Shown piece after piece: positions 17,759 through 27,337 of a stretch of DNA of 64,000 bases; positions within the stretch are counted from its first letter, which is position 1, and each line of letters opens with the position of its first letter. The stretch covers positions 1-64,000 of the forward strand of contig JBBIHB010000008.1 of the NCBI GenBank assembly GCA_037447215.1, in the 5' to 3' direction. The position numbers and the translations under genes were made by a program. The stretch comes from UBA1413 sp037447215 (GTDB taxonomy: Bacteria; Bacteroidota; Bacteroidia; Bacteroidales; Prolixibacteraceae). Below the pieces are notes generated by a model. That model was not told where the DNA came from. It ran no database searches and saw only the letters and a program-made list of their open reading frames with translations.

Positions 17759-20700
17759 ATGTACCGATATTTAGTCTTTATTCTGCTCATATTTTCTTCA
17801 GCTTTCAGGGGGAGCGATTCTTCAAAGGTGAGCCATATTATTGTATGGCGCAATTTAATAGAATTTCCATTTTCGAATGAAAAAGTAATGGTATTTCATT
17901 TTGATGGGGCAGTATATCGCGATCAGGAACCTTATTTCCCGCTTTTTGTTGAACGAATACCCTGTGAGGGAAATATGCAAATCAGAGCTGAATTGATTAA
18001 TCCGGTTTTCAGGAAATTGGTGGATCCGGTTGAAGGCCTCAAAACCGAAACGCTTCATGATTCCATATATATAAAGGTTGATTACCGTAATTCAGGGGAA
18101 GAATATTTTGCTGAAGTAAGTTTCATCCCTATAATCAAAAAAGATAACCAGATTTTTATACTCGAAAAATTTCAACTAAGGTTAGATAAAAATACGGGTT
18201 TTTCAGCTCTTAGAAATAGTGTTAACTGGAAATCATCGTCGGTATTGTCGAATGATAAATGGGTCAGGATCAAAACTTCCGGAAAAGGGATCCGGAAAAT
18301 TCCTTACGAAAAATTAAATGCATGGGGTTTTTCAAATCCTTTGCAGGTAAATGTTTATGGCAATGGGGGTTATCAACTTGCTGAATCACTCGATGCAGAG
18401 CCTGTTGACGATCTGGTAAAAATCAGGACCTGGCATGGAAAAGATGGATCAGGCAAAGATTGCCTGTTCTTTTATGCCACGGGAAATGTTTTGTGGTCAT
18501 GGGATCCCTCATTGCGGGCCTTCAGGCACCAGACCAATGTTTATACACACGAAAGTTTTTATTTTCTCAGCCAGCAGGGCAATTCGCCATATTTAATTGA
18601 AAAGGTAGCTGAGGTATCAATGGAACCAACACAACAGGTAACTGCTTTTAACGATTTTTTGCTGCACGAATTGGAGCAGGTTAATGTCTTACGATCTGGA
18701 AAACAATGGTTTGGCGAGAGTTTTTTGCGGGGAACAAGCCGTACTATAAATTTAAATACCCCTGATCCGGCCCCGGGTACACAGGCACAGGTTGCAATTA
18801 ATACGGCAGGCCGTTCCTCAGGCGCATCGTTTCTGGATGTGATCCTGAATGGGACAAAACAGGCGAGCGTTGCATATAACCAGGTGAATACCAATGATGA
18901 TACATCGTTGTATGCCGATGAAAAGTGGCGATCTTTTACAACTACCATTCAAAATAACAGGGTTGAATTAAGTTTATCGTATGCTGCCGGAAATAATCTC
19001 TCCTATGCCTGGCTTGATTATGTGGTGATAAATTGGCGGCGTCAACTCAGAATGAACAGCGATGAACTCCATTTTCGGAATACTGAAAATCTAGGCCCAT
19101 TAAGCGTGGCGAGGTTTCAGGTTGAATCGGTTGCTTCCGGATCGAGGGTTTTTGACATAACCAATCCTTCTTCGGTTTTTGAGGTGCCGGTTTCTATTCA
19201 GGGATCTCAACTGTTTTTTACAAGGCCGGCCACCTCGTTGAGGGAGTATATTGTTTTCAGGCCTGCTGGAAATTTCCCAGAACCTGAATTTGCCGGCGAT
19301 GTGCCAAATCAGAACCTGCATGGATTAGGTGTTCCCGATTTCCTGATTGTCACACATCCTGATTTTGTTCAGGCTTCACAAACCGTTGCCGATTTTCATC
19401 GGAATAACGATGGAATGCGTGTCGAAGTTGTGACCACTTCTCAGGTTTTCAATGAATTTGGATCAGGAAACCCCGATGTCACAGCAATCCGAAATTTCAT
19501 CAGGATGCTCTACGACCGAAACAAGCGTCTAAAATATGTAATGCTCGTTGGCGATGGAAGTTTTGATAACCGTAATTTATCCGGGTATAACCGTGCTTTT
19601 ATTCCAACTTTTCAATCTGATAATTCTCTGGTTCCCACCTCTACGTTTGTTTCAGATGACTATTTTGTTATCCTCGACCAGGGTGAGAGCGTTTATAGCG
19701 GAACTATTGATCTGGGCATCGGACGCCTTCCGGTATCAACCCGATACGAAGCTGAGATTGTAACCCGGAAAATCCTGAATTATTATTCGCCCGAATCATT
19801 GGGTTACTGGCGGAACGTGGTCTGTTTTATTGGCGATGATGGTGATAACACTTTGCACATGAGCGATTCGGAAAGCCTGGCGAATATGATTAATTCGCAA
19901 CATCGTGAATTTCAGACCGAAAAGATTTATTTCGACGCTTTCCCTGCCTCATCAACACCGGCTGGAAAACGTTACCCTGGGGTGAGCGAAGCGATAAACC
20001 AACAGGTGAAAGATGGGGTATTGATCCTTAATTATGTTGGTCATGCCAACGAAAGGTTCATGTCCGAAGAAAGGGTTCTCGATGTTTCCATGATCAATGC
20101 GTGGACAAACAGTACAAAACTGCCCATTTTTGTTACTGCAACTTGTGAATTCAGTCGTTTCGACTCCAATGAAACTTCAGCGGGAGAATATATTTTACTA
20201 AACCCTAATGGTGGGGGTATCGGACTTTTTTCGACCACACGGGTGGTTTATGCATATTCGAATTTTTTACTCAGCCAGAATTTTTACCGTTTTGTTTTCG
20301 GGAAAGACAGTAATGGAAATAATTACAGAATGGGCGATATAATGCGCCTTGCCAAAATAAATACCATTAATACGTTGAACAAACGTAATTTTTCTTTATT
20401 GGCCAATCCTGCACTAAGGCTTTCCTATCCTCTTTACCGGGTCGAAACTCTAACGGTAAACGGAAGGAGTATTCAACAATATAGCGATACTCTGGGTGCA
20501 TTGAGCAAAGTTATCATTACCGGACAATTGACCGATAATTTCGGGAACAAACTTTCAAATTTCAACGGAACCATTACCCCAATAGTTTATGACAAGGCTC
20601 AGATTGTGCGGACGCTCGGGAACTCAGGGCAGCCACAGTTCACATACAAAGCCCAGAGCAGCATTATTTACAAAGGTTTGGCAAGTGTTATCAATGGCAA

Positions 20701-21502
20701 TTTTACGTTTAGCTTTGTAATACCAAAAGATATTTCATACAGCATCGGGCAGGGAAAAATCCTGTACTATGCTGATAATGGTAAAGATGATGCCAATGGC
20801 ACTTTCGAAGGGTTCAGTGTTGGTGGCAGTTCAGGAGCAAATTTTGCTGATAATAAAGGCCCCGAAGTTCAGCTTTTTATGGACGACACCACTTTCAAGC
20901 CCGGAGGAAACACAAGCAGGAACCCATTGCTTATTGCCCATATATACGACGAGAATGGCATCAATACTGTCGGTTCGGGTATTGGTCACGATATTACAGC
21001 CGTATTAAATGATGATTATTCGAAAGTTTATGTACTGAACGATTTTTACAAGGCAGCCAAGGATGATTATACCCGCGGGGTAATTGAATTTCCGCTCAGG
21101 AACCTTCCACTGGGGAAACATTCGTTAAAATTAAAAGTATGGGATGTCGCCAACAATTCGACCGAAACCGAAATTACTTTTGTAGTAACCGGCGATTTTT
21201 ATATCGAATCAGTGAGCAATTACCCAAACCCGGTATCGGATTATACCTATTTCAGTTTTACCCACAACCAACCCGATGCAACCTTTCAAACCCTGATAGA
21301 AATATTCGACATCACAGGCCAACGTATTGATATGATGCAGATTTCGAATACTTCGGGAGGGAAGGTCAGTGTACCGGTACGATGGGAACCTGGTGACAGG
21401 GGTATCCGCCTGAGAAATGGGATCTACCCATACAGGATTACAATTAAGTCGTCGTTTGGTGAGCTCACCTCTAAAAGCGGGAAAATGTTAGTGGGGCGTT
21501 AA
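17759..21502 (+). CDS. porU: Type IX secretion C-terminal signal peptidase PorU (C25 family)
   Basis: A 1247-residue exported protein (signal peptide about 1-19). The N-terminal third is beta-rich. The central region is a gingipain-like C25 peptidase: VMLVGDGSFDNRN, NYVGHAN with the catalytic His762 and VTATCEFSRFD with Cys796. The C-terminal part is Ig-like, ending in a FlgD-like module with NYPNPVSDYTYF. PorU removes the C-terminal domain of type IX substrates and attaches them to A-LPS, working with the PorV encoded next. A TGA directly before ATG 17759 fixes the start no earlier than this codon, although an assembly gap lies 25 bases upstream. The length matches PorU rather than a secreted gingipain. 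Confidence 0.92.
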   Translation: MYRYLVFILLIFSSAFRGSDSSKVSHIIVWRNLIEFPFSNEKVMVFHFDGAVYRDQEPYFPLFVERIPCEGNMQIRAELINPVFRKLVDPVEGLKTETLHDSIYIKVDYRNSGEEYFAEVSFIPIIKKDNQIFILEKFQLRLDKNTGFSALRNSVNWKSSSVLSNDKWVRIKTSGKGIRKIPYEKLNAWGFSNPLQVNVYGNGGYQLAESLDAEPVDDLVKIRTWHGKDGSGKDCLFFYATGNVLWSWDPSLRAFRHQTNVYTHESFYFLSQQGNSPYLIEKVAEVSMEPTQQVTAFNDFLLHELEQVNVLRSGKQWFGESFLRGTSRTINLNTPDPAPGTQAQVAINTAGRSSGASFLDVILNGTKQASVAYNQVNTNDDTSLYADEKWRSFTTTIQNNRVELSLSYAAGNNLSYAWLDYVVINWRRQLRMNSDELHFRNTENLGPLSVARFQVESVASGSRVFDITNPSSVFEVPVSIQGSQLFFTRPATSLREYIVFRPAGNFPEPEFAGDVPNQNLHGLGVPDFLIVTHPDFVQASQTVADFHRNNDGMRVEVVTTSQVFNEFGSGNPDVTAIRNFIRMLYDRNKRLKYVMLVGDGSFDNRNLSGYNRAFIPTFQSDNSLVPTSTFVSDDYFVILDQGESVYSGTIDLGIGRLPVSTRYEAEIVTRKILNYYSPESLGYWRNVVCFIGDDGDNTLHMSDSESLANMINSQHREFQTEKIYFDAFPASSTPAGKRYPGVSEAINQQVKDGVLILNYVGHANERFMSEERVLDVSMINAWTNSTKLPIFVTATCEFSRFDSNETSAGEYILLNPNGGGIGLFSTTRVVYAYSNFLLSQNFYRFVFGKDSNGNNYRMGDIMRLAKINTINTLNKRNFSLLANPALRLSYPLYRVETLTVNGRSIQQYSDTLGALSKVIITGQLTDNFGNKLSNFNGTITPIVYDKAQIVRTLGNSGQPQFTYKAQSSIIYKGLASVINGNFTFSFVIPKDISYSIGQGKILYYADNGKDDANGTFEGFSVGGSSGANFADNKGPEVQLFMDDTTFKPGGNTSRNPLLIAHIYDENGINTVGSGIGHDITAVLNDDYSKVYVLNDFYKAAKDDYTRGVIEFPLRNLPLGKHSLKLKVWDVANNSTETEITFVVTGDFYIESVSNYPNPVSDYTYFSFTHNQPDATFQTLIEIFDITGQRIDMMQISNTSGGKVSVPVRWEPGDRGIRLRNGIYPYRITIKSSFGELTSKSGKMLVGR

Positions 21503-21574
21503 TTATTTGTCGATATACTTTTTTCAGAATACATCCGTTTGGAGTTTATGCATTAATTCAAAAAAATAAAACTT

Positions 21575-21582
21575 TATCTTTG
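21575..21582 (+). promoter_or_regulatory. -7 promoter element of porV
   Basis: TATCTTTG followed by C, an excellent fit to the Bacteroidetes consensus. It lies only 8 bases before the first ATG (21591), so the ATG at 21606 may be the real start, or the message has almost no leader. Confidence 0.6.
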
Positions 21583-21590
21583 CACGCTTC

Positions 21591-22784
21591 ATGAAAAAAA
21601 GATTTATGCAAAAATTTGTCAGAATATCAGCATTCGGACTGCTCATTATACTTGCAGCAAATTCTGCAAAGGCACAATCATCACTAACCGGGGCCAATGT
21701 AATTACCACCGCTGTTCCCTTTCTTACCATTGCACCCGATTCAAGGGCAGCAGGCATGGGCGATGCGGGTGTGGGTACATCGCCCGATGTGAATTCTCAG
21801 CACTGGAATCCTGCCAAATATGCTTTTATCGAGAGCGATATGGGAGTTTCCCTTTCTTATTCACCCTGGCTCCGGGCGCTTGTTAACGACATCAACATGG
21901 CTTATCTGGTGGGGTATAAAAAACTGGACGAATTTCAGACCATCAGTTCATCGCTCAGGTACTTTTCGCTTGGCGATATCATTTTTTATGATGAGTTTGC
22001 CCAGTATCAGGGGCAACAGAATCCCAATGAATTTGCCATCGACCTGGGGTATGTCCGTAAACTCTCGGATGTTCTTTCTGGTTCTGTGGCCGTTCGATAT
22101 ATCCGGTCCGACCTGACTGGTGGGCAGTTGATCAATGGCGTAGAGTCACATGCCGGTAATTCGTATGCTGCCGATGTGGCATTTTATTACCGGAATGAGT
22201 TTTTTGTACGCCGCCAGACCAATATATTTTCTGCAGGTATCAACATACAGAATATCGGTGCAAAAATTTCCTACACCGACGGAGAAGTAAAAGATTTTAT
22301 TCCCACCAACATGAAACTCGGATTGGCTTATACCACTGAGCTTGATGATTACAATACTTTTTCGTTTACAGCCGATATCAATAAATTACTGGTACCAACC
22401 CCACCCAAAGACACTACTACATACGATCCTGGCGCAATAATTTATCCTGGTGGCATTAATTCCGACAAATCGGTGGTAGCCGGTATTTTTACATCGTTTG
22501 GCGATGCTCCGGGAGGTTTTCAGGAAGAATTGCAGGAAATTACCTTATCGGCAGGGGTTGAATATTGGTATAACAAACAGTTTGCCCTTCGTGCTGGATA
22601 CTTCTATGAGCATGAAAATAAAGGCAACCGGAAATTCATGACCACAGGCGCCGGTTTGAAACTCAATGTTTTTGCGCTCGATTTTGCTTATCTTTTGCCT
22701 TTGGTCCGAAACCATCCCCTCGAAAATACACTCAGGTTTACCCTTTCGTTTGATGTGGATGCATTCAGCGGACAACGCAGGTAA
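21591..22784 (+). CDS. porV: Type IX secretion outer-membrane protein PorV
   Basis: A 397-residue exported beta-barrel protein (signal peptide ending NSAKAQ). Family signatures are FLTIAPDSRAAGMGDAGVGTSPDVNSQHWNPAK near the N-terminus (about 45-80) and repeated barrel strands with alternating aromatic residues, ending FSFDVDAF. PorV is the FadL-like 14-strand barrel that carries type IX substrates from the translocon to the PorU sortase encoded upstream. Met6 (21606) is an alternative start, given the promoter position. The stop overlaps the ATG of ispF (TAATG), so the two are coupled. Confidence 0.93.
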   Translation: MKKRFMQKFVRISAFGLLIILAANSAKAQSSLTGANVITTAVPFLTIAPDSRAAGMGDAGVGTSPDVNSQHWNPAKYAFIESDMGVSLSYSPWLRALVNDINMAYLVGYKKLDEFQTISSSLRYFSLGDIIFYDEFAQYQGQQNPNEFAIDLGYVRKLSDVLSGSVAVRYIRSDLTGGQLINGVESHAGNSYAADVAFYYRNEFFVRRQTNIFSAGINIQNIGAKISYTDGEVKDFIPTNMKLGLAYTTELDDYNTFSFTADINKLLVPTPPKDTTTYDPGAIIYPGGINSDKSVVAGIFTSFGDAPGGFQEELQEITLSAGVEYWYNKQFALRAGYFYEHENKGNRKFMTTGAGLKLNVFALDFAYLLPLVRNHPLENTLRFTLSFDVDAFSGQRR

Positions 22785-23263
22785 TGAATTACAGGATAGG
22801 ATACGGTTTTGATGTTCACCAGTTGGCCGAAGGTGAATCTTTATGGCTTGGTGGAATCCTTATTTCACATCACAAAGGAACTGTTGCCCATTCCGATGGA
22901 GATGTTCTCATACATGCTATTTGCGATGCCTTGATAGGTGCTGCCAAATTAGGGGATATTGGCTCAAATTTTCCCGACACTTCACCGGAATTCAGGAATA
23001 TTGACAGCAAAATTCTGCTTCACCGCACCTGTACACTGATAAGGAACAAAGGATATGAAATTGTAAATATCGATTCGGTTGTGTGTGCCCAACAGCCTAA
23101 ACTAAGGCCTTACATTGAAAACATGGAACAAGTCCTGGCTGAAGTTATTGGGATTGAATCTGATGTTGTTTCGGTGAAAGCAACTACCACCGAGAAACTT
23201 GGATTTGAAGGAAGGGAAGAAGGAATATCGGCACATGCTGTGGCATTAATCGTAAAAACTTAA
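22784..23263 (+). CDS. ispF: 2-C-methyl-D-erythritol 2,4-cyclodiphosphate synthase
   Basis: A 159-residue enzyme of full family length. It begins RIGYGFDVHQL (metal-binding Asp and His) and contains HSDGDVLIHAICDALIGAAKLGDIG and the C-terminal ATTTEKLGFEGREEGISAHA. It closes the cyclodiphosphate ring in the non-mevalonate isoprenoid pathway, which also supplies the prenyl side chain used by MenA (58279-59190). It is translationally coupled to porV by one base of overlap. Confidence 0.96.
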   Translation: MNYRIGYGFDVHQLAEGESLWLGGILISHHKGTVAHSDGDVLIHAICDALIGAAKLGDIGSNFPDTSPEFRNIDSKILLHRTCTLIRNKGYEIVNIDSVVCAQQPKLRPYIENMEQVLAEVIGIESDVVSVKATTTEKLGFEGREEGISAHAVALIVKT

Positions 23264-23276
23264 CTCAGTTAATGAA

Positions 23277-23684
23277 ATGCCGGGAATGGCTAAAAAGGAT
23301 CAAGGTGATCCCTACGGATTACAATCTGATGTTTCAATGGTTATAGGGGCAAGTCTGAAGCCATGGCGGTATTCCCATAAAGCGGTACTCGCCTTACGCC
23401 GCCAAGGCCAACGGGTAATTGCAATCGGCTTGCGTGATGGTTATATTGATGATGTCAAGGTTGAGAGAGAATTGCCTGCAGATGTTGATATCGATACGGT
23501 AACCTTTTACCTGAGTGCCGAACGCCAGTCTGCATATTATGAATATTTGATGAACTCCAAACCGCGTAGGGTAATTTTTAATCCTGGCACCGAAAATCCC
23601 TGTCTGGCAAACAAATTATCGGCAATGGGAGTTGAAACACTCGAGGCTTGTACCCTCGTTATGTTGTCAGCCGGTCAATATTGA
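23277..23684 (+). CDS. CoA-binding domain protein
   Basis: A 135-residue single-domain Rossmann protein. VMVIGASLKPWRYSHKAVLALRRQG, with SLKP in place of the usual SxNPxR, and RRVIFNPGTENP fit the CoA_binding_2 family (YccU-like). Its substrate or partner is unknown. It follows ispF by 13 bases and is followed after 3 bases by a thioredoxin-like gene, so the three are probably one transcript. A start at the fourth codon (ATG) is also possible. Confidence 0.8.
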   Translation: MPGMAKKDQGDPYGLQSDVSMVIGASLKPWRYSHKAVLALRRQGQRVIAIGLRDGYIDDVKVERELPADVDIDTVTFYLSAERQSAYYEYLMNSKPRRVIFNPGTENPCLANKLSAMGVETLEACTLVMLSAGQY

Positions 23685-23687
23685 TCT

Positions 23688-24020
23688 ATGTTTGCCGAAA
23701 TACATTCGCTTGATGAATTTAATCAGTTATTAGCTGAGCAACCTGCAATAATGGCATATTTTTCCACTGACGGATGCAATGTGTGCAAGATACTGAAGCC
23801 CAAAGTTGAAAGGTTGGTTCATGACCATTTCCCTGAAATTCTCCTTGTTTATATTGAAACCAATAAATTTCCCGAATTGGCTGCACAAAACTGGATTTTT
23901 GCAGTGCCCACCCTTTTGGTATTTTTCGAAAGCAGGGAATACATCCGTAAAAGCCGGAATTTTGGACTGGATGAATTAGGCCATGAAATTGAGAGGCCTT
24001 ATGGCCTAATGTTTTCCTGA
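23688..24020 (+). CDS. Thioredoxin-like protein with CNVC motif
   Basis: A 110-residue thioredoxin-fold protein. The redox motif is CNVC (Cys30, Cys33) in TDGCNVCKILKP instead of WCGPC, and the cis-proline follows in FAVPTLLVF. There is no signal peptide, so it is cytoplasmic. The altered active site suggests a redox potential or partner different from the classic thioredoxin at 14336-14704. It is the last gene of the porV-ispF run and meets hutU tail to tail. Confidence 0.82.
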   Translation: MFAEIHSLDEFNQLLAEQPAIMAYFSTDGCNVCKILKPKVERLVHDHFPEILLVYIETNKFPELAAQNWIFAVPTLLVFFESREYIRKSRNFGLDELGHEIERPYGLMFS

Positions 24021-24083
24021 TCATTCAAATGGCTCTGGTTTAGAGGTTGGATGACAAATTAATCCATGTCGGTTTTTTGAATT

Positions 24084-26090
24084 TTATTTGTTGAGAACTT
24101 TCTCAATCAATGCTTCGCTGGCCTGATAAGGCAGGGTAACTTTTAATTGTGGACACTCCTGCATGGCTTTTTGTATGGCATACTGCGCAGGTTTGTTCTG
24201 TGCCCAGCTTCGGCGCGCAATGCCATTGTTCACATCCCAGAATAGCATATTTTCGAGGCGTCGTTCGGAATCGGAGCTGCCATCGATGGTAAGGCCGAAA
24301 CCGCCATTGATCACTTCGCCCCAGCCTATACCGCCTCCGTTGTGCAACGAAACCCATGTGGCGCCCCTGAAGCTGTCGCCTGCAAAATTTTGAACAGCCA
24401 TATCGGCTGTGAACTTTGAGCCGTCATTAATATTCGAAGTTTCACGATAGGGCGAATCGGTTCCTGAAACATCATGGTGGTCGCGGCCCAGAACAACCGG
24501 GGCACTAATCCTCCCTTCATGAATAGCCTTGTTAATGGCACGGGCAATGGCAATCCTCCCGTTTGCATCGGCATACAGGATACGTGCCTGAGAACCAACT
24601 ACCAGATTGTTCTTTCCGGCTTCGCTGACCCATTTCAGGTTATCTTCCAACTGAGCTTTTATCTCAGAAGGGGCAGTAACAGCTAATCGGGCTAGTACTT
24701 CGGAAGCAATCCTGTCACTTTCTTCCAGGTCTGAAGGTTTACCCGATGTACAAACCCACCTGAACGGCCCGAAGCCATAATCGAAAAATAAAGGGCCCAT
24801 AATATCCTGAACATATGAAGGGTACCGGTAGTGATGCTTTTCATCGAAAATATCGGCGCCGGCCCTCCCAGCTTCAAGCAGGAAAGCGTTCCCGTAATCC
24901 CAGAAATACATACCCCTTGATGCGAGTGTGTTGATGGAATTTACATGACGCCTCAACGATTCATAAACTTTTTCCCTGAAAAGTTCAGGATTATCGGCCA
25001 TCATCCGGTTTGATTCTTCTATACACAGTCCGGCCGGATAATAGCCTCCTGAAAATGGATTGTGCAAGGAGGTTTGGTCGGACCCTAAATCTATACTGAT
25101 GTTTTCTGTAACCAATTCTTCCCAAAGATCGACCACATTGCCTTGGTAAGCCAGTGAAACAGCTTCTTTATTTGATTTTGCAATTCGTATGCGGTTTATC
25201 AGTAGCGGTATCGAATCATATACTTCGTCAACCCATCCTTGTTCCTTACGCACTTTAACTGCTTTTGGGTTGATTTCAGCAACAACACAAATCATACCTG
25301 CTATAACCGCTGCTTTAGGTTGAGCCCCTGACATACCACCCAATCCCGATGTTACAAAAATTTTCCCTGAAGGATCACCTCCTGAATGCAGGCGTAAAGC
25401 GTTGAGTACAGTTATAGTGGTTCCGTGCACAATACCTTGCGGCCCGATGTACATATACGATCCGGCTGTCATTTGCCCGTATTGCGTGACCCCTAATGCA
25501 TTGAACCTTTCATAATCGTCTCTCGAGGAATAATTCGGAACCATCATACCATTGGTAATTACCATTCGCGGTGAGCCGGGTGGTGAGGGAAACAGCCCGA
25601 GCGGGTGCCCCGAGTACATAACAAGGGTCTGATCGTCGGTCATTTCGCTGAGGTATTGCATGGTGAGCAGATATTGCGCCCAGTTCTGGAAAACAGCGCC
25701 GTTTCCGCCGTAAGTGATCAGTTCGTGCGGGTGTTGTGCCACAGCCGGATCGAGATTGTTCTGGATCATTAACATAATGGAAGCGGCCTGCATTGAACGG
25801 GCTGGATACTCATTGATAGGCCTGGCTTTCATGTCGTATTTTGGTCTGTAACGGTACATGTAAATACGCCCAAAGCGTTCAAGTTCCTCAGCAAATTCAG
25901 GGGCAAGTGCCTCATGCAATTCTCCAGGAAAATAACGTAAGGCATTTTTTATTGCAAGTTTCTTTTCTTCGCCTGTCAGAATATCTTTTCTTCGCGGGGC
26001 ATGGTTCACATTGGGGTCAAAGTCTGCCAGGGGAGGCAAAATTTTTGGGATTCCCTTCCTGATGCTTTCTTGAAATGTTTTTGTATCCAT
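24084..26090 (-). CDS. hutU: Urocanate hydratase
   Basis: A 668-residue enzyme of the long form of the family; the classic bacterial form has about 555 residues. Motifs include NEYPARSMQAASIM, ELITYGGNGAVFQNWAQY, the NAD-binding glycine stretch VTSGLGGMSGAQPKAA, and GFGPFRWVCTSGKP. It converts urocanate to imidazolone propionate in histidine degradation, in the cytoplasm, with tightly bound NAD. No hutH, hutI or formiminotransferase gene lies beside it, so the rest of the pathway must be elsewhere. No promoter is evident. Confidence 0.95.
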   Translation of the reverse strand: MDTKTFQESIRKGIPKILPPLADFDPNVNHAPRRKDILTGEEKKLAIKNALRYFPGELHEALAPEFAEELERFGRIYMYRYRPKYDMKARPINEYPARSMQAASIMLMIQNNLDPAVAQHPHELITYGGNGAVFQNWAQYLLTMQYLSEMTDDQTLVMYSGHPLGLFPSPPGSPRMVITNGMMVPNYSSRDDYERFNALGVTQYGQMTAGSYMYIGPQGIVHGTTITVLNALRLHSGGDPSGKIFVTSGLGGMSGAQPKAAVIAGMICVVAEINPKAVKVRKEQGWVDEVYDSIPLLINRIRIAKSNKEAVSLAYQGNVVDLWEELVTENISIDLGSDQTSLHNPFSGGYYPAGLCIEESNRMMADNPELFREKVYESLRRHVNSINTLASRGMYFWDYGNAFLLEAGRAGADIFDEKHHYRYPSYVQDIMGPLFFDYGFGPFRWVCTSGKPSDLEESDRIASEVLARLAVTAPSEIKAQLEDNLKWVSEAGKNNLVVGSQARILYADANGRIAIARAINKAIHEGRISAPVVLGRDHHDVSGTDSPYRETSNINDGSKFTADMAVQNFAGDSFRGATWVSLHNGGGIGWGEVINGGFGLTIDGSSDSERRLENMLFWDVNNGIARRSWAQNKPAQYAIQKAMQECPQLKVTLPYQASEALIEKVLNK

Positions 26091-26269
26091 TGCTTTAATA
26101 ATTTTTGGTCCAAAATCTGGTTTGGGACGAATGTTTTCAGGTATGAAAATAATGAGATTAAAATAAATGGAAACTGACTTTTAACAGTCATTCCTGAAAA
26201 AAAGATAAAATGTTACTGAAAATCGAAGAAGCTCAATTACCCCTGAAAATTGACAGGTATTGAAATAAA

Positions 26270-26306
26270 AAAGTCGTCGTTGGAAATTGTCTCCGACGGC
26301 CACTTT
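26270..26306 (-). terminator. Hairpin terminator downstream of the DUF3078 pseudogene
   Basis: 15-position stem (one mismatch, two G.T pairs) between 26270-26284 and 26292-26306, followed by a T run on the minus strand. Confidence 0.65.
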
Positions 26307-26343
26307 TATGGTACTTTACTGAAAATTGGGTTTCGGATGGTTT

Positions 26344-27227
26344 TCAGAATTTAAAACTTAACCCTGCCCCGAACAGTTGTTTCCATTGTACCCTGCGGCC
26401 TTTGTTCCCCTGATTGTCGATCGGGATGAATATATCATGATCGTATATCATGTTGGTCACTATATTGGCCGAAAGAAACTTATTAATTTTCATATTTATC
26501 CTGAAGTCCCAGTTGACATCGATGTTTTGGGGATCTTTCAGATAGTTTGAGAATAGTCCTATGATTGTATGTACATCAACATTTTCGACAATGGGAAACT
26601 TTAATTCCGATTTGAGGCTAATCCTCCATTTCGGCCCTGAATTTTTTCCCGCGATCAACGCCAAAAGCTCCGGCGGACGAGAGATCATCATCGGTAACAA
26701 TGGTAAATTTTGATCCTAAGGGTGAAAGGAATAAGCTGAAGTTATCAGATGGTTTATAATCGGGCACCTAATGCAAGGGTAATATAGGCAGGTGCCAATA
26801 GGGCTGAAATTTTATTTTCTGTATCAGGATATTTGTATCCATTTGCAAATTGAGAACGGAAATTTAACAATCCACTGTAAAATCATTTACCCTCTTCGCT
26901 CATTTTGTATCCGAATTTTGAACTCAAATCCAGTTTGTCTTCCGATTTGATCAGGTCATTGTTCCCTTCTTTTAATAAACCGTAGCCTAAATTCAGGGTA
27001 TTGTCCCAATTAAGCCTGTCTTTTGCATAATTAGCAGAATAATTCAGCAATCCAACACCTGAAACAGAGTTTTTACCACCAGCAGCCCAGTTCGAAAATG
27101 AAACCTGACTGAATGTTAAAGTAAAGTCGCCTCCTTTTTTCCAGTTAGATTCGGGCGAATCAACATCCTGAGCTAAAACTGAAAATACTGAAACCAGAAT
27201 AAATAAGGCAGTTGCAAGCTTTTTCAT
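26344..27227 (-). pseudogene. DUF3078 family protein, broken by a stop and two frameshifts
   Basis: The 884-base span matches the normal length of DUF3078 proteins (about 290 residues). It starts with a signal peptide (MKKLATALFILVSVFSVLAQ) and family motifs LTFSQVSFSNWAAGGKNSVSG. At 26883-26885 a TGA stands where KWFYSG is expected, so one base changes Trp to stop. The same frame then continues to LAPAYITLALGA. Near 26762 one extra G on the plus strand shifts into DYKPSDNFSLFLSP...SAGAFGVDRGKKFRAE, and near 26611-26651 a further shift leads to the C-terminal part LFSNYLKDPQNIDVNWD...LFGAGLSFKF. DUF3078 proteins are outer-membrane barrel-like; their role is unknown. Decay is likelier than three sequencing errors, but draft errors cannot be excluded. 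Confidence 0.8.
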
Positions 27228-27266
27228 AATAACTTATGTTTAAAATTAGTAACTAGTCGAAAAAAA

Positions 27267-27287
27267 AGATGCAAAAAATTTGCATCT
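27267..27287 (-). terminator. Terminator of the MerR-Nif3-zinc-ribbon run
   Basis: Perfect 9-bp stem AGATGCAAA/TTTGCATCT with a 3-base loop, followed by seven or more T on the minus strand. Confidence 0.75.
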
Positions 27288-27337
27288 GTTTATTTTGAAC
27301 GGGATTAATTCATCAGGAATTACCCCAACCTCGCTTT

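Noticed and set aside
26883..26885. TGA-to-Trp recoding as an explanation for the DUF3078 stop
   Set aside because: Other genes here end at TGA and have normal TGG Trp codons, and the same gene has further frameshifts.
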